Part shown: piece after piece, positions 21,593 through 34,472 of the stretch
Position numbering within the stretch: position 1 is the stretch's first letter
Layout of the letters: every line of letters begins with the position of its first letter
Source: Osmia lignaria lignaria
Taxonomy: Eukaryota > Arthropoda > Insecta > Hymenoptera > Megachilidae
NCBI RefSeq assembly: GCF_051020975.1
Contig: NW_027478168.1
Span: forward strand, 5,022,001 to 5,086,000
Length of the DNA stretch: 64,000 nt
Direction of reading: 5' to 3'
The notes under the pieces: generated by a model
What the model was told of the DNA's origin: nothing
Database searches by the model: none
The model's input: only the letters and a program-made list of their open reading frames with translations
Program-made: the position numbers and the translations under genes

Positions 21593-24500
21593 TTGCAGAT
21601 TCAGCTCAAAGGAACGGGCCTGACGGACATATTTCGAGATACTTCTTCTTCTTGTTGTTCTTCTTCTGCACAGCTAAGCTGGAAGTGGCATTTGCAGCTC
21701 GCACTAGTGCAGAGTTATCTCAAAGAAAGGGGCCACGATGTTTCTGTATCTCTATTATGTTGGTGCGGCTTCGGAACTTTTAAATATCTCGATATATCTC
21801 GAAAACTACGCTTCTGATCAAAAAATATCATAGAACATAAATTGTAGGAAACATAATTCTCTACAAAAAAGGTCTCTTAACATTTTGCGATAGCTCGCTT
21901 CGTTTTCGAGATATTTGCAGATTTATCTCAAGGGAAGGAGCCTAACGGAAATATTTCGAGATATTTCTTCTTCTTGTTGTTCTTCTTCTGCACAGCTAAG
22001 CTGGAAGTGTCATTTGCGGCTCGCACTAGTGCAGAGTTATCTCAAAGAAAGGGGCCACGGTGTTTCTGTATCTCTATTATGTTGGTGCGGCTTCGGAACT
22101 TTTAAATATCTCGATATATCTCGAAAACTACGCTTCTGATCAAAAAATATCATAGAACATAAATTGTAGGAAAGATAATTCCCTACAAAAAACGTCTCTT
22201 AACATTTTGCCATAGCTCGCTTCGTTTCCGAGATATTTGCAGATTTATCTCAAGGGAAGGGGCCTAACGGACATATTTCGAGATATTTCTTCTTCTTGTT
22301 GTCCTTCTTCTGCACAGCTAAACTGGAAGTGGCATTTCCAGCTCGCAATAGTGCAGAGTTATCTCAAAGAGAGGGGCCACGGTGTTTCTGTATCTCTATT
22401 ATGTTGGTGCGGCTTCGGAACTTTTAAATATCTTGATATATCTCGAGAACTACGCATCTGATCAAAAAATATCATAGAAGATAAAAAGTAGGAAACTTAA
22501 TTCTCTACAAAAAAGGTCTCTTAACATTTTGCCATAGCTCGCTTCGTTTCCGAGATATTTGCAGATTTATCTCAAGGGAAGGGGCCTGACGGACATATTT
22601 CGAGATATTTCCTCTTCTTGTTGTTCTTCTTCTGCACAGCTAAGCTGGAAGTGGCATTTGCAGCTCGCAATAGTGCAGAGTTATCTCAAAGAAAGGGGCC
22701 ACGGTGTTTCTGTATCTCTATTATGTTGGTGCGGCTTCGGAACTTTTAAATATCTTGATATATCTCGAGAACTACGCGTCTGATCAAAAAATATCATAGA
22801 ACATAAAAAGTAGGAAACTTAATTCTCTACAAAAACGGTCTCTTAACATTTTGCCATAGCTCGCTTCGTTTCCGAGATATTTGCAGATATATCTCAAGGG
22901 AAGGGACCTGACGGACATATTTCGAGATATTTCTTCTTCTTGTTGTTCTTCTTCTGCACAGCTAAGCTGGAAGTGGCATTTGCGGCTCGCACTAGTGCAC
23001 AGTTATCTCAAAGAAAGGGGCCACGGTGTTTCTGTATCTCTATTATGTTGGTGCGGCTTCGGAACTTTTAAATATCTCGATATCTCTCGAAAACTACGCA
23101 TCTGATCAAAAAATATCATAGAACATAAAAAGTAGGAAACTTAATTCTCTACAAAAAAGGTCTCTTAACATTTTGCCATAGCTCGCTTCGTTTCCGAGAT
23201 ATTTGCAGATTTATCTCAAGGGAAGGGGCCTGACGGACATATTTCGAGATATTTCTTCTTCTTGTTGTTCTTCTTCTGCACAGCTAAGCTGGAAGTGGCA
23301 TTTACAGCTCGCAATAGTGCAGAGTTATCTCAAAGAAAGGGGCCACGGTGTTTCTGTATCTCTATTATGTTGGTGCGGCTTCGGAACTTTTAAATATCTT
23401 GATATATCTCGAGAACTACGCATCTGATCAAAAAATATCATAGAACATAAAAAGTAGGAAACTTAATTCTCTACAAAAAAGGTCTCTTAACATTTTGCCA
23501 TAGCTCGCTTGGTTTCCGAGATATTTGCAGATTTATCTCAAGGGAAGGGGCCTGACGGACATATTTCGAGATATTTCTTCTTCTTGTTGTTCTTCTTCTG
23601 CACAGCTAAGCTGGAAGTGGCATTTGCGGCTCGCACTAGTGCAGAGTTATCTCAAAGAAAGGGGCCACGGTGTTTCTGTATCTCTATTATGTTGGTGCGG
23701 CTTCGGAACTTTTAAATATCTCGATATATCTCGAAAACTACGCTTCTGATCAAAAAATATCATAGAACATAAATTGTAGGAAAGATGATTCTCTACAAAA
23801 AACGTCTCTTAACATTTTGCCATAGCTCGCTTCGTTTCCGAGATATTTGCAGATTCAGCTCAAAGGAACGGGCCTGACGGACATATTTCGAGATACTTCT
23901 TCTTCTTGTTGTTCTTCCTCTGCACAGCTAAGCTGGAAGTGGCATTTGCAGCTCGCACTAGTGCAGAGTTATCTCAAAGAAAGGGGCCACGGTGTTTCTG
24001 TATCTCTATTATGTTGGTGCGGCTTCGGAACTTTTAAATATCTCGATATATCTCGAAAACTACGCTTCTGATCAAAAAATATCATAGAACATAAATTGTA
24101 GGAAACATAATTCTCTACAAAAAACGTCTCTTAACATTTTGCCATAGCTCGCTTCGTTTCCGAGATATTTGCAGATTCAGCTCAAAGGAACGGGCCTGAC
24201 GGACATATTTCGAGATACTTCTTCTTCTTGTTGTTCTTCTTCTGCACAGCTAAGCTGGAAGTGGCATTTGCAGCTCGCACTAGTGCAGAGTTATCTCAAA
24301 GAAAGGGGCCACGATGTTTCTGTATCTCTATTATGTTGGTGCGGCTTCGGAACTTTCAAATATCTCGATATATCTCGAAAACTACGCTTCTGATCAAAAA
24401 ATATCATAGAACATAAATTGTAGGAAACATAATTCTCTACAAAAAAGGTCTCTTAACATTTTGCCATAGCTCGCTTCGTTTTCGAGATATTTGCAGATTT

Positions 24501-25134
24501 ATCTCAAGGGAAGGAGCCTAACGGAAATATTTCGAGATATTTCTTCTTCTTGTTGTTCTTCTTCTGCACAGCTAAGCTGGAAGTGTCATTTGCGGCTCGC
24601 ACTAGTGCAGAGTTATCTCAAAGAAAGGGGCCACGGTGTTTCTGTATCTCTATTATGTTGGTGCGGCTTCGGAACTTTTAAATATCTCGATATATCTCGA
24701 AAACTACGCTTCTGATCAAAAAATATCATACAACATAAATTGTAGGAAAGATAATTCTCTACAAAAAACGTCTCTTAACATTTTGCCATAGCTCGCTTCG
24801 TTTCCGAGATATTTGCAGATTTATCTCAAGGGAAGGGGCCTAACGGACATATTTCGAGATATTTCTTCTTCTTGTTGTCCTTCTTCTGCACAGCTAAACT
24901 GGAAGTGGCATTTCCAGCTCGCAATAGTGCAGAGTTATCTCAAAGAGAGGGGCCACGGTGTTTCTGTATCTCTATTATGTTGGTGCGGCTTCGGAACTTT
25001 TAAATATCTTGATATATCTCGAGAACTACGCATCTGATCAAAAAATATCATAGAAGATAAAAAGTAGGAAACTTAATTCTCTACAAAAAAGGTCTCTTAA
25101 CATTTTGCCATAGCTCGCTTCGTTTCCGAGATAT
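21593..25134 (+). repeat. Three-monomer block repeated 2,576 bp apart (21,593 and 24,169)
   Basis: Monomers 21,593 (GGAACGGGCC, GATACTTC, CCACGATG), 21,915 (GTTTTCGAG, GGAGCCTAACGGAAATATTTC, GAAGTGTCATTTG) and 22,237 (GGCCTAACGG, TTGTCCTTC, AAACTGG/TTTCCAGC) recur in the same order at 24,169, 24,491 and 24,813. The five monomers between the blocks do not match what follows 25,134, so this is a transposed or partly overwritten eight-monomer duplication. Confidence 0.85.
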
Positions 25135-25778
25135 TTGCAGATTTATCTCAAGGGAAGGGGCCTGACGGACATATTTCGAGATATTTCTTCTTCTTGTTGT
25201 TCTTCTTCTGCACAGCTAAGCTGGAAGTGGCATTTACAGCTCGCAATAGTGCAGAGTTATCTCAAAGAAAGGGGCCACGGTGTTTCTGTATCTCTATTAT
25301 GTTGGTGCGGCTTCGGAACTTTTAAATATCTTGATATATCTCGAGAACTACGCATCTGATCAATAAATATCATAGAAGATAAAAAGTAGGAAACTTAATT
25401 CTCTACAAAAAAGGTCTGTTAACATTTTGCCATAGCTCGCTTCGTTTCCGAGATATTTGCAGATATATCTCAAGGGAAGGGGCCTGACGGACATATTTCG
25501 AGATATTTCTTCTTCTTGTTGTTCTTCTTCTGCACTGCTAAGCTGGAAGTGGCATTTATGGCTCGCAATAGTGCAGAGTTATCTCAAAGAAAGGGGCCAC
25601 GGTGTTTCTGTATCTCTATTATGTTGGTGCGGCTTCGGAACTTTTAAATATCTTGATATATCTCGAGAACTACGCATCTGATCAAAAAATATCATAGAAC
25701 ATAAAAAGTAGGAAACTTAATTCTCTACAAAAAAGGTCTCTTAACATTTTCCCATAGCTCGCTTGGTTTCCGAGATAT

Positions 25779-28700
25779 TTGCAGATTTATCTCAAGGGAA
25801 GGGGCCTGACGGACATATTTCGAGATATTTCTTCTTCTTGTTGTTCTTCTTCTGCACAGCTAAGCTGGAAGTGGCATTTGCGGCTCGCACTAGTGCAGAG
25901 TTATCTCAAAGAAAGGGGACACGGTGTTTCTGTATCTCTATTATGTTGGTGCGGCTTCGGAACTTTTAAATATCTCGATATATCTCGAAAACTACGCTTC
26001 TGATCAAAAAATATCATAGAACATAAATTGTAGGAAAGATAATTCTCTACAAAAAACGTCTCTTAACATTTTGCCATAGCTCGCTTCGTTTCCGAGATAT
26101 TTGCAGATTCAGCTCAAAGGAACGGGCCTGACGGACATATTTCGAGATACTTCTTCTTCTTGTTGTTCTTCCTCTGCACAGCTAAGCTGGAAGTGGCATT
26201 TGCAGCTCGCAATAGTGCAGAGTTATCTCAAAGAAAGGGGCCACGGTGTTTCTGTATCTCTATTATGTTGGTGCGGCTTCGGAACTTTTAAATATCTTGA
26301 TATACCTCGAGAACTACGCATCTGATCAAAAAATATCATAGAACATAAAAAGTAGGAAACTTAATTCTCTACAAAAAAGGTCTCCTAACATTTTGCCATA
26401 GCTCGCTTCGTTTCCGAGATATTTGCAGATTTATCTCAAGGGAAGGGGCCTGACGGACATATTTCGAGATATTTCTTCTTCTTGTTGTTCTTCTTCTGCA
26501 CAGCTAAGCTGGAAGTGGCATTTACAGCTCGCAATAGTGCAAAGTTATCTCAAAGAAAGGGGCCACGGTGTTTCTGTATCTCTATTATGTTGGTGCGGCT
26601 TCGGAACTTTTAAATATCTTGATATATCTCGAGAACTACGCATCTGATCAAAAAATATCATAGAACATAAAAAGTAGGAAACTTAATTCTCTACAAAAAA
26701 GGTCTCTTAACATTTTGCCATAGGTCGCTTCGTTTCCGAGATATTTGCAGATTTATCTCAAGGGAAGGGGCCTAACGGACATATTTCGAGATATTTCTTC
26801 TTCTTGTTGTCCTTCTTCTGCACAGCTAAACTGGAAGTGGCATTTCCAGCTCGCAATAGTGCAGAGTTATCTCAAAGAGAGGGGCCACGGTGTTTCTGTA
26901 TCTCTATTATGTTGGTGCGGCTTCGGAACTTTTAAATATCTTGATATATCTCGAGAACTACGCATCTGATCAATAAATATCATAGAAGATAAAAAGTAGG
27001 AAACTTAATTCTCTACAAAAAAGGTCTGTTAACATTTTGCCATAGCTCGCTTCGTTTCCGAGATATTTGCAGATATATCTCAAGGGAAGGGGCCTGACGG
27101 ACATATTTCGAGATATTTCTTCTTCTTGTTGTTCTTCTTCTGCACTGCTAAGCTGGAAGTGGCATTTGCGGCTCGCACTAGTGCAGAGTTATCTCAAAGA
27201 AAGGAGCCACGGTGTTTCTGTATCTCTATTATGTTCGTGCGGCTTCGGAACTTTTAAATATCTCGATATATCTCGAAAACTACGCTTCTGATCAAAAAAT
27301 ATCATAGAACATAAATGGTAGGAAGCATAATTCTCTACAAAAAAGGTCTCTTAACATTTTGCCATAGCTCGCTTCGTTTCCGAGATATTTGCAGATATAT
27401 CTCAAGGGAAGGGGCCTGACGGACATATTTCGAGATATTTCTTCTTCTTGTTGTTCTTCTTCTGCACAGCTAAGCTGGAAGTGGCATTTGCGGCTCGCAC
27501 TAGTGCACAGTTATCTCAAAGAAAGGGGCCACGGTGTTTCTGTATCTCTATTATGTTGGTGCGGCTTCGGAACTTTTAAATATCTTGATATATCTCGAGA
27601 ACTACGCATCTGATCAAAAAATATCATAGAACATAAAAAGTAGGAAACTTAATTCTCTACAAAAAAGGTCTCTTAACATTTTGCCATAGCTCGCTTGGTT
27701 TCCGAGATATTTGCAGATTTATCTCAAGGGAAGGGGCCTGACGGACATATTTCGAGATATTTCTTCTTCTTGTTGTTCTTCTTCTGCACAGCTAAGCTGG
27801 AAGTGGCATTTGCGGCTCGCACTAGTGCAGAGTTATCTCAAAGAAAGGGGCCACGGTGTTTCTGTATCTCTATTATGTTGGTGCGGCTTCGGAACTTTTA
27901 AATATCTCGATATATCTCGAAAACTACGCTTCTGATCAAAAAATATCATAGAACATAAATTGTAGGAAAGATAATTCTCTACAAAAAACGTCTCTTATCA
28001 TTTTGCCATAGCTCGCTTCGTTTCCGAGATATTTGCAGATTCAGCTCAAAGGAACGGGCCTGACGGACATATTTCGAGATACTTCTTCTTCTTGTTGTTC
28101 TTCCTCTGCACAGCTAAGCTGGAAGTGGCATTTGCAGCTCGCAATAGTGCAGAGTTATCTCAAAGAAAGGGGCCACGGTGTTTCTGTATCTCTATTATGT
28201 TGGTGCGGCTTCGGAACTTTTAAATATCTTGATATACCTCGAGAACTACGCATCTGATCAAAAAATATCATAGAACATAAAAAGTAGGAAACTTAATTCT
28301 CTACAAAAAAGGTCTCCTAACATTTTGCCATAGCTCGCTTCGTTTCCGAGATATTTGCAGATTTATCTCAAGGGAAGGGGCCTGACGGACATATTTCGAG
28401 ATATTTCTTCTTCTTGTTGTTCTTCTTCTGCACAGCTAAGCTGGAAGTGGCATTTACAGCTCGCAATAGTGCAAAGTTATCTCAAAGAAAGGGGCCACGG
28501 TGTTTCTGTATCTCTATTATGTTGGTGCGGCTTCGGAACTTTTAAATATCTTGATATATCTCGAGAACTACGCATCTGATCAAAAAATATCATAGAACAT
28601 AAAAAGTAGGAAACTTAATTCTCTACAAAAAAGGTCTCTTAACATTTTGCCATAGGTCGCTTCGTTTCCGAGATATTTGCAGATTTATCTCAAGGGAAGG

Positions 28701-29642
28701 GGCCTAACGGACATATTTCGAGATATTTCTTCTTCTTGTTGTCCTTCTTCTGCACAGCTAAACTGGAAGTGGCATTTCCAGCTCGCAATAGTGCAGAGTT
28801 ATCTCAAAGAGAGGGGCCACGGTGTTTCTGTATCTCTATTATGTTGGTGCGGCTTCGGAACTTTTAAATATCTTGATATATCTCGAGAACTACGCATCTG
28901 ATCAATAAATATCATAGAAGATAAAAAGTAGGAAACTTAATTCTCTACAAAAAAGGTCTGTTAACATTTTGCCATAGCTCGCTTCGTTTCCGAGATATTT
29001 GCAGATATATCTCAAGGGAAGGGGCCTGACGGACATATTTCGAGATATTTCTTCTTCTTGTTGTTCTTCTTCTGCACTGCTAAGCTGGAAGTGGCATTTG
29101 CGGCTCGCACTAGTGCAGAGTTATCTCAAAGAAAGGAGCCACGGTGTTTCTGTATCTCTATTATGTTCGTGCGGCTTCGGAACTTTTAAATATCTCGATA
29201 TATCTCGAAAACTACGCTTCTGATCAAAAAATATCATAGAACATAAATGGTAGGAAGCATAATTCTCTACAAAAAAGGTCTCTTAACATTTTGCCATAGC
29301 TCGCTTCGTTTCCGAGATATTTGCAGATATATCTCAAGGGAAGGGGCCTGACGGACATATTTCGAGATATTTCTTCTTCTTGTTGTTCTTCTTCTGCACA
29401 GCTAAGCTGGAAGTGGCATTTACAGCTCGCAATAGTGCAGAGTTATCTCAAAGAAAGGGGCCACGGTGTTTCTGTATCTCTATTATGTTGGTGCGGCTTC
29501 GGAACTTTTAAATATCTTGATATATCTCGAGAACTACGCATCTGATCAAAAAATATCATAGAACATGAAAAGTAGGAAACTTAATTCTCTACAAAAAAGG
29601 TCTCTTAACATTTTGCCATAGCTCTCTTCGTTTCCGAGATAT
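25779..29642 (+). repeat. 1,932-bp hexamer in tandem (25,779 and 27,711)
   Basis: Six monomers repeat once in tandem. Shared rare changes are GCTTGGTTTCCGAG, GATATACCTCGAGAAC, AAGGTCTCCTAAC, CAATAGTGCAAAGTTATC, CATAGGTCGCTTCG with TTGTCCTTC, GATCAATAAATATC with GGTCTGTTAAC, CTGCACTGCTAAGC with TTATGTTCGTGC, and AAATGGTAGGAAGC. Only the sixth monomer differs in its centre (CGGCTC/CAC/GTGCACAG at 27,389 against TTTACAGC/CAATAG at 29,321). The first four monomers recur in related form at 41,557-42,844, about 13.8 kb away. Confidence 0.92.
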
Positions 29643-32600
29643 TTGCAGAATTATCTCAAGGGAAGGGGCCTGACGGACATATTTCGAGATATTTCTTCTT
29701 CTTGTTGTTCTTCTTCTGCACAGCTAAGCTGGAAGTGGCATTTGCAGCTCGCAATAGTGCAGAGTTATCTCAAAGAAAGGGGCCACGGTGTTTCTGTATC
29801 TCTATTATGTTGGTGCGGCTTCGGAACTTTTAAATATCTTGATATATCTCGAGAACTACGCGTCTGATCAAAAAATATCATAGAACATAAATTGTAGGAA
29901 ACATAATTCTCTACAAAAAACGTCCCTTAACATTTTGCCATAGCTCGCTTCGTTGCCGAGATATTTGCAGATTCAGCTCAAAGGAACTGGCCTGACGGAC
30001 ATATTTCGAGATATTTCTTCTTCTTGTTGTTCTTCTTCTGCACAGCTAAGCTGGAAGTGGCATTTGCGGCTCGCACTAGTGCACAGTTATCTCAAAGAAA
30101 GGGGCCACGGTGTTTCTGTATCTCTATTATGTTGGTGCGTCTTCGGAACTTTTAAATATCTCGATATATCTCGAAAACTACGCTTCTGATCAACAAATAT
30201 CATAGAACATAAAAAGTAGGAAACTTAATTCTCTACAAAAAAGGTCTCTTAACATTTTGCCATAGCTCGCTTCGTTTCCGAGATATTTGCAGATTCAGCT
30301 CAAAGGAACGGGCCTGACGGACATATTTCGAGATACTTCTTCTTCTTGTTGTTCTTCTTCTGCACAGCTAAGCTGGAAGTGGCATTTGCAGCTCGCACTA
30401 GTGCAGAGTTATCTCAAAGAAAGGGGCCACGGTGTTTCTGTATCTCTATTATGTTGGTGCGGCTTCGGAACTTTTAAATATCTCGATATATCTCGAAAAC
30501 TACGCTTCTGATCAAAAAATATCATAGAACATAAATTGTAGGAAACATAATTCTCTACAAAAAAGGTCTCTTAACATTTTGCCATAGCTCGCTTCGTTTC
30601 CGAGATATTTGCAGAATTATCTCAAGGGAAGGGGCCTGACGGACATATTTCGAGATATTTCTTCTTCTTGTTGTTCTTCTTCTGCACAGCTAAGCTGGAA
30701 GTGGCATTTACAGCTCGCAATAGTGCAGAGTTATCTCAAAGAAAGGGGCCACGGTGTTTCTGTATCTCTATTATGTTGGTGCGGCTTCGGAACTTTTAAA
30801 TATCTTGATATATCTCGAGAACTACGCATCTGATCAAAAAATATCATACAACATAAAAAGTAGGAAACTTAATTCTCTACAAAAAAGGTCTCTGAACATT
30901 TTGCCATAGGTCGCTTCGTTTCCGAGATATTTGCAGATTTATCTCAATGGAAGGAGCCTAACGGAAATATTTCGAGATATTTCTTCTTCTTGTTGTTCTT
31001 CTTCTGCACAGCTAAGCTGGAAGTGGCATTTGCGGCTCGAACTAGTGCAGAGTTATCTCAAAGAAAGGGGCCACGGTGTTTCTGTATCCCTATTATGTTG
31101 CTGCGGCTTCGGAACTTTTAAATATCTCGATATATCTCGAAAACTACGCATCTGATCAAAAAATATCATAGAACATAAAAAGTAGGAAACTTAATTCTCT
31201 ACAAAAAAGGTCTCTTAACATTTTGCCATAGCTCGCTTCGTTTCCGAGATATTTGCAGATTTATCTCAAGGGAAGGGGCCTGACGGACATATTTCGAGAT
31301 ATTTCTTCTTCTTGTTGTTCTTCTTCTGCACAGCTAAGCTGGAAGTGGCATTTGCGGCTCGCACTAGTGCAGAGTTATCTCAAAGAAAGGGGCCACGGTG
31401 TTTCTGTATCTCTATTATGTTGGTGCGGCTTCGGAACTTTTAAATATCTCGATATATCTCGAAAACTACGCTTCTGATCAAAAAATATCGTAGAACATAA
31501 ATTGTAGAAAACATAATTCTCTACAAAAAAGGTCTGTTAACATTTTGCCATAGCTCGCTTCGTTTCCGAGATATTTGCAGATATATCTCAATGGAAGGGG
31601 CCTGACGGACATATTTCGAGATATTTCTTCTTCTTGTTGTTCTTCTTCTGCACAGCTAAGCTGGAAGTGGCATTTACAGCTCGCAATAGTGCAGAGTTAT
31701 CTCAAAGAAAGGGGCCACGGTGTTTCTGTATCTCTATTATGTTGGTGCGGCTTCGGAACTTTTAAATATCTTGATATATCTCGAGAACTACGCATCTGAT
31801 GAAAAAATATCATAGAACATAAAAAGTAGGAAACTTAATTCTCTACAAAAAAGGTCTCTTCACATTTTGCCATAGCTCGCTTGGTTTCCGAGATATTTGC
31901 AGATTTATCTCAAGGGAAGGGGCCTGACGGACATATTTCGAGATATTTCTTCTTCTTGTTGTTCCTCTTCTGCACAGCTAAGCTGGAAGTGGCATTTGCG
32001 GCTCGCACTAGTGCAGAGTTATCTCAAAGAAAGGGGCCACGGTGTTTCTGTATCCCTATTATGTTGGTGCGGCTTCGGAACTTTTAAATATCTCGATATA
32101 TCTCGAAAACTACGCTTCTGATCAAAAAATATCATAGAACATAAATTGTAGGAAACATAATTCTCTACAAAAAACGTCTCTTAACATTTTGCCATAGCTC
32201 GCTTCGTTTCCGAGATATTTGCAGATTCAGCTCAAAGGAACGGGCCTGACGGACATATTTCGAGATACTTCTTCTTCTTGTTGTTCTTCCTCTGCACAGC
32301 TAAGCTGGAAGTGGCATTTGCGGCTCGCACTAGTGCAGAGTTATCTCAAAGAAAGGGGCCACGGTGTTTCTGTATCTCTATTATGTTGGTGCGGCTTCGG
32401 AACTTTTAAATATCTTGATATATCTCGAGAACTACGCCTCTGATCGAAAAATATCATAGAACATAAAAAGTAGGAAACTTAATTCTCTACAAAAAAGGTC
32501 TCTTAACATTTTGCCATAGCTCGCTTCGTTTCCGAGATATTTGCAGATTTATCTCAAGGGAAGGGGCCTGACGGACATATTTCGAGATATTTCTTCTTCT

Positions 32601-34472
32601 CGTTGTTCTTCTTCTGCACAGCTAAGCTGGAAGTGGCATTTGCGGCTCGCACTAGTGCACAGTTATCTCAAAGAAAGGGGCCACGGTGTTTCTGTATCTC
32701 TATTATGTTGGTGCGTCTTCGGAACTTTTAAATATCTCGATATATCTCGAAAACTACGCTTCTGATCAAAAAATATCATAGAACATAAATTGTAGGAAAC
32801 ATAATTCTCTACAAAAAACGTCTCTTAACATTTTGCCATAGCTCGCTTCGTTTCCGAGATATTTGCAGATTCAGCTCAAAGGAACTGGCCTGACGGACAT
32901 ATTTCGAGATATTTCTTCTTCTTGTTGTTCTTCTTCTGCACAGCTAAACTGGAAGTGGCATTTGCGGCTCGCACTAGTGCACAGTTATCTCAAAGAAAGG
33001 GGCCACGGTGTTTCTGTATCTCTATTATGTTGGTGCGGCTTCGGAACTTTTAAATATCTCGATATATCTCGAAAACTACGCTTCTGATCAAAAAATATCA
33101 TAGAACATAAATTGTAGAAAACATAATTCTCTACAAAAAAGGTCTGTTAACATTTTGCCATAGCTCGCTTCGTTTCCGAGATATTTGCAGATATATCTCA
33201 AGGGAAGGGGCCTGACGGACATATTTCGAGATATTTCTTCTTCTTGTTGTTCTTCTTCTGCACAGCTAAGCTGGAAGTGGCATTTACAGCTCGCAATAGT
33301 GCAGAGTTATCTCAAAGAAAGGGGCCACGGTGTTTCTGTATCTCTATTATGTTGGTGCGGCTTCGGAACTTTTAAATATCTTGATATATCTCGAGAACTA
33401 CGCATCTGATCAAAAAATATCATAGAACATAAAAAGTAGGAAACTTAATTCTCTACAAAAACGGTCTCTTCACATTTTGCCATAGCTCGCTTGGTTTCCG
33501 AGATATTTGCAGATTTATCTCAAGGGAAGGGGCCTGACGGACATATTTCGAGATATTTCTTCTTCTTGTTGTTCCTCTTCTGCACAGCTAAGCTGGAAGT
33601 GGCATTTGCGGCTCGCACTAGTGCAGAGTTATCTCAAAGAAAGGGGCCACGGTGTTTCTGTATCCCTATTATGTTGGTGCGGCTTCGGAACTTTTAAATA
33701 TCTCGATATATCTCGAAAACTACGCTTCTGATCAAAAAATATCATAGAACATAAAAAGTAGGAAACTTAATTCTCTACAAAAAAGGTCTCTTAACATTTT
33801 GCCATAGCTCGCTTCGTTTCCGAGATATTTGCAGATTTATCTCAAGGGAAGGGGCCTGACGGACATATTTCGAGATATTTCTTCTTCTTGTTGTTCTTCT
33901 TCTGCACAGCTAAGCTGGAAGTGGCATTTGCGGCTCGCACTAGTGCAGAGTTATCTCAAAGAAAGGAGCCACGGTGTTTCTGTATCTCTATTATGTTGGT
34001 GCGGCTTCGGAACTTTTAAATATCTCGATATATCTCGAAAACTACGCTTCTGATCAAAAAATATCATAGAACATAAATTGTAGGAAACATAATTCTCTAC
34101 AAAAAACGTCTCTTAACATTTTGCCATAGCTCGCTTCGTTTCCGAGATATTTGCAGATTCAGCTCAAAGGAACGGGCCTGACGGACATATTTCGAGATAC
34201 TTCATCTTCTTGTTGTTCTTCCTCTGCACAGCTAAGCTGGAAGTGGCATTTGCAGCTCGCAATAGTGCAGAGTTATCTCAAAGAAAGGGGCCACGGTGTT
34301 TCTGTATCTCTATTATGTTGGTGCGTCTTCGGAACTTTTAAATATCTCGATATATCTCGAAAACTATGCTTCTGATCAAAAAATATCATAGAACATAAAA
34401 AGTAGGAAACTTAATTCTCTACAAAAAAGGTCTCTTAACATTTTGCCATAGCTCGCTTCGTTTCCGAGATAT
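29643..34472 (+). repeat. Mosaic region with one 1,610-bp repetition
   Basis: This part has no tandem block of its own, but monomers from the tail of 31,253 to 32,218 reappear at 32,863-33,828, five monomers later. Shared marks are ATTGTAGAAAACATAATTC with GGTCTGTTAAC, CTCTTCACATTTTGCC, CTTGGTTTCC and TTGTTCCTCTTC. Other private changes include CGTTGCCGAG near 29,953, GCAGAATTATC heads at 29,643 and 30,609, and TTATGTTGCTGC near 31,095. Confidence 0.75.
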
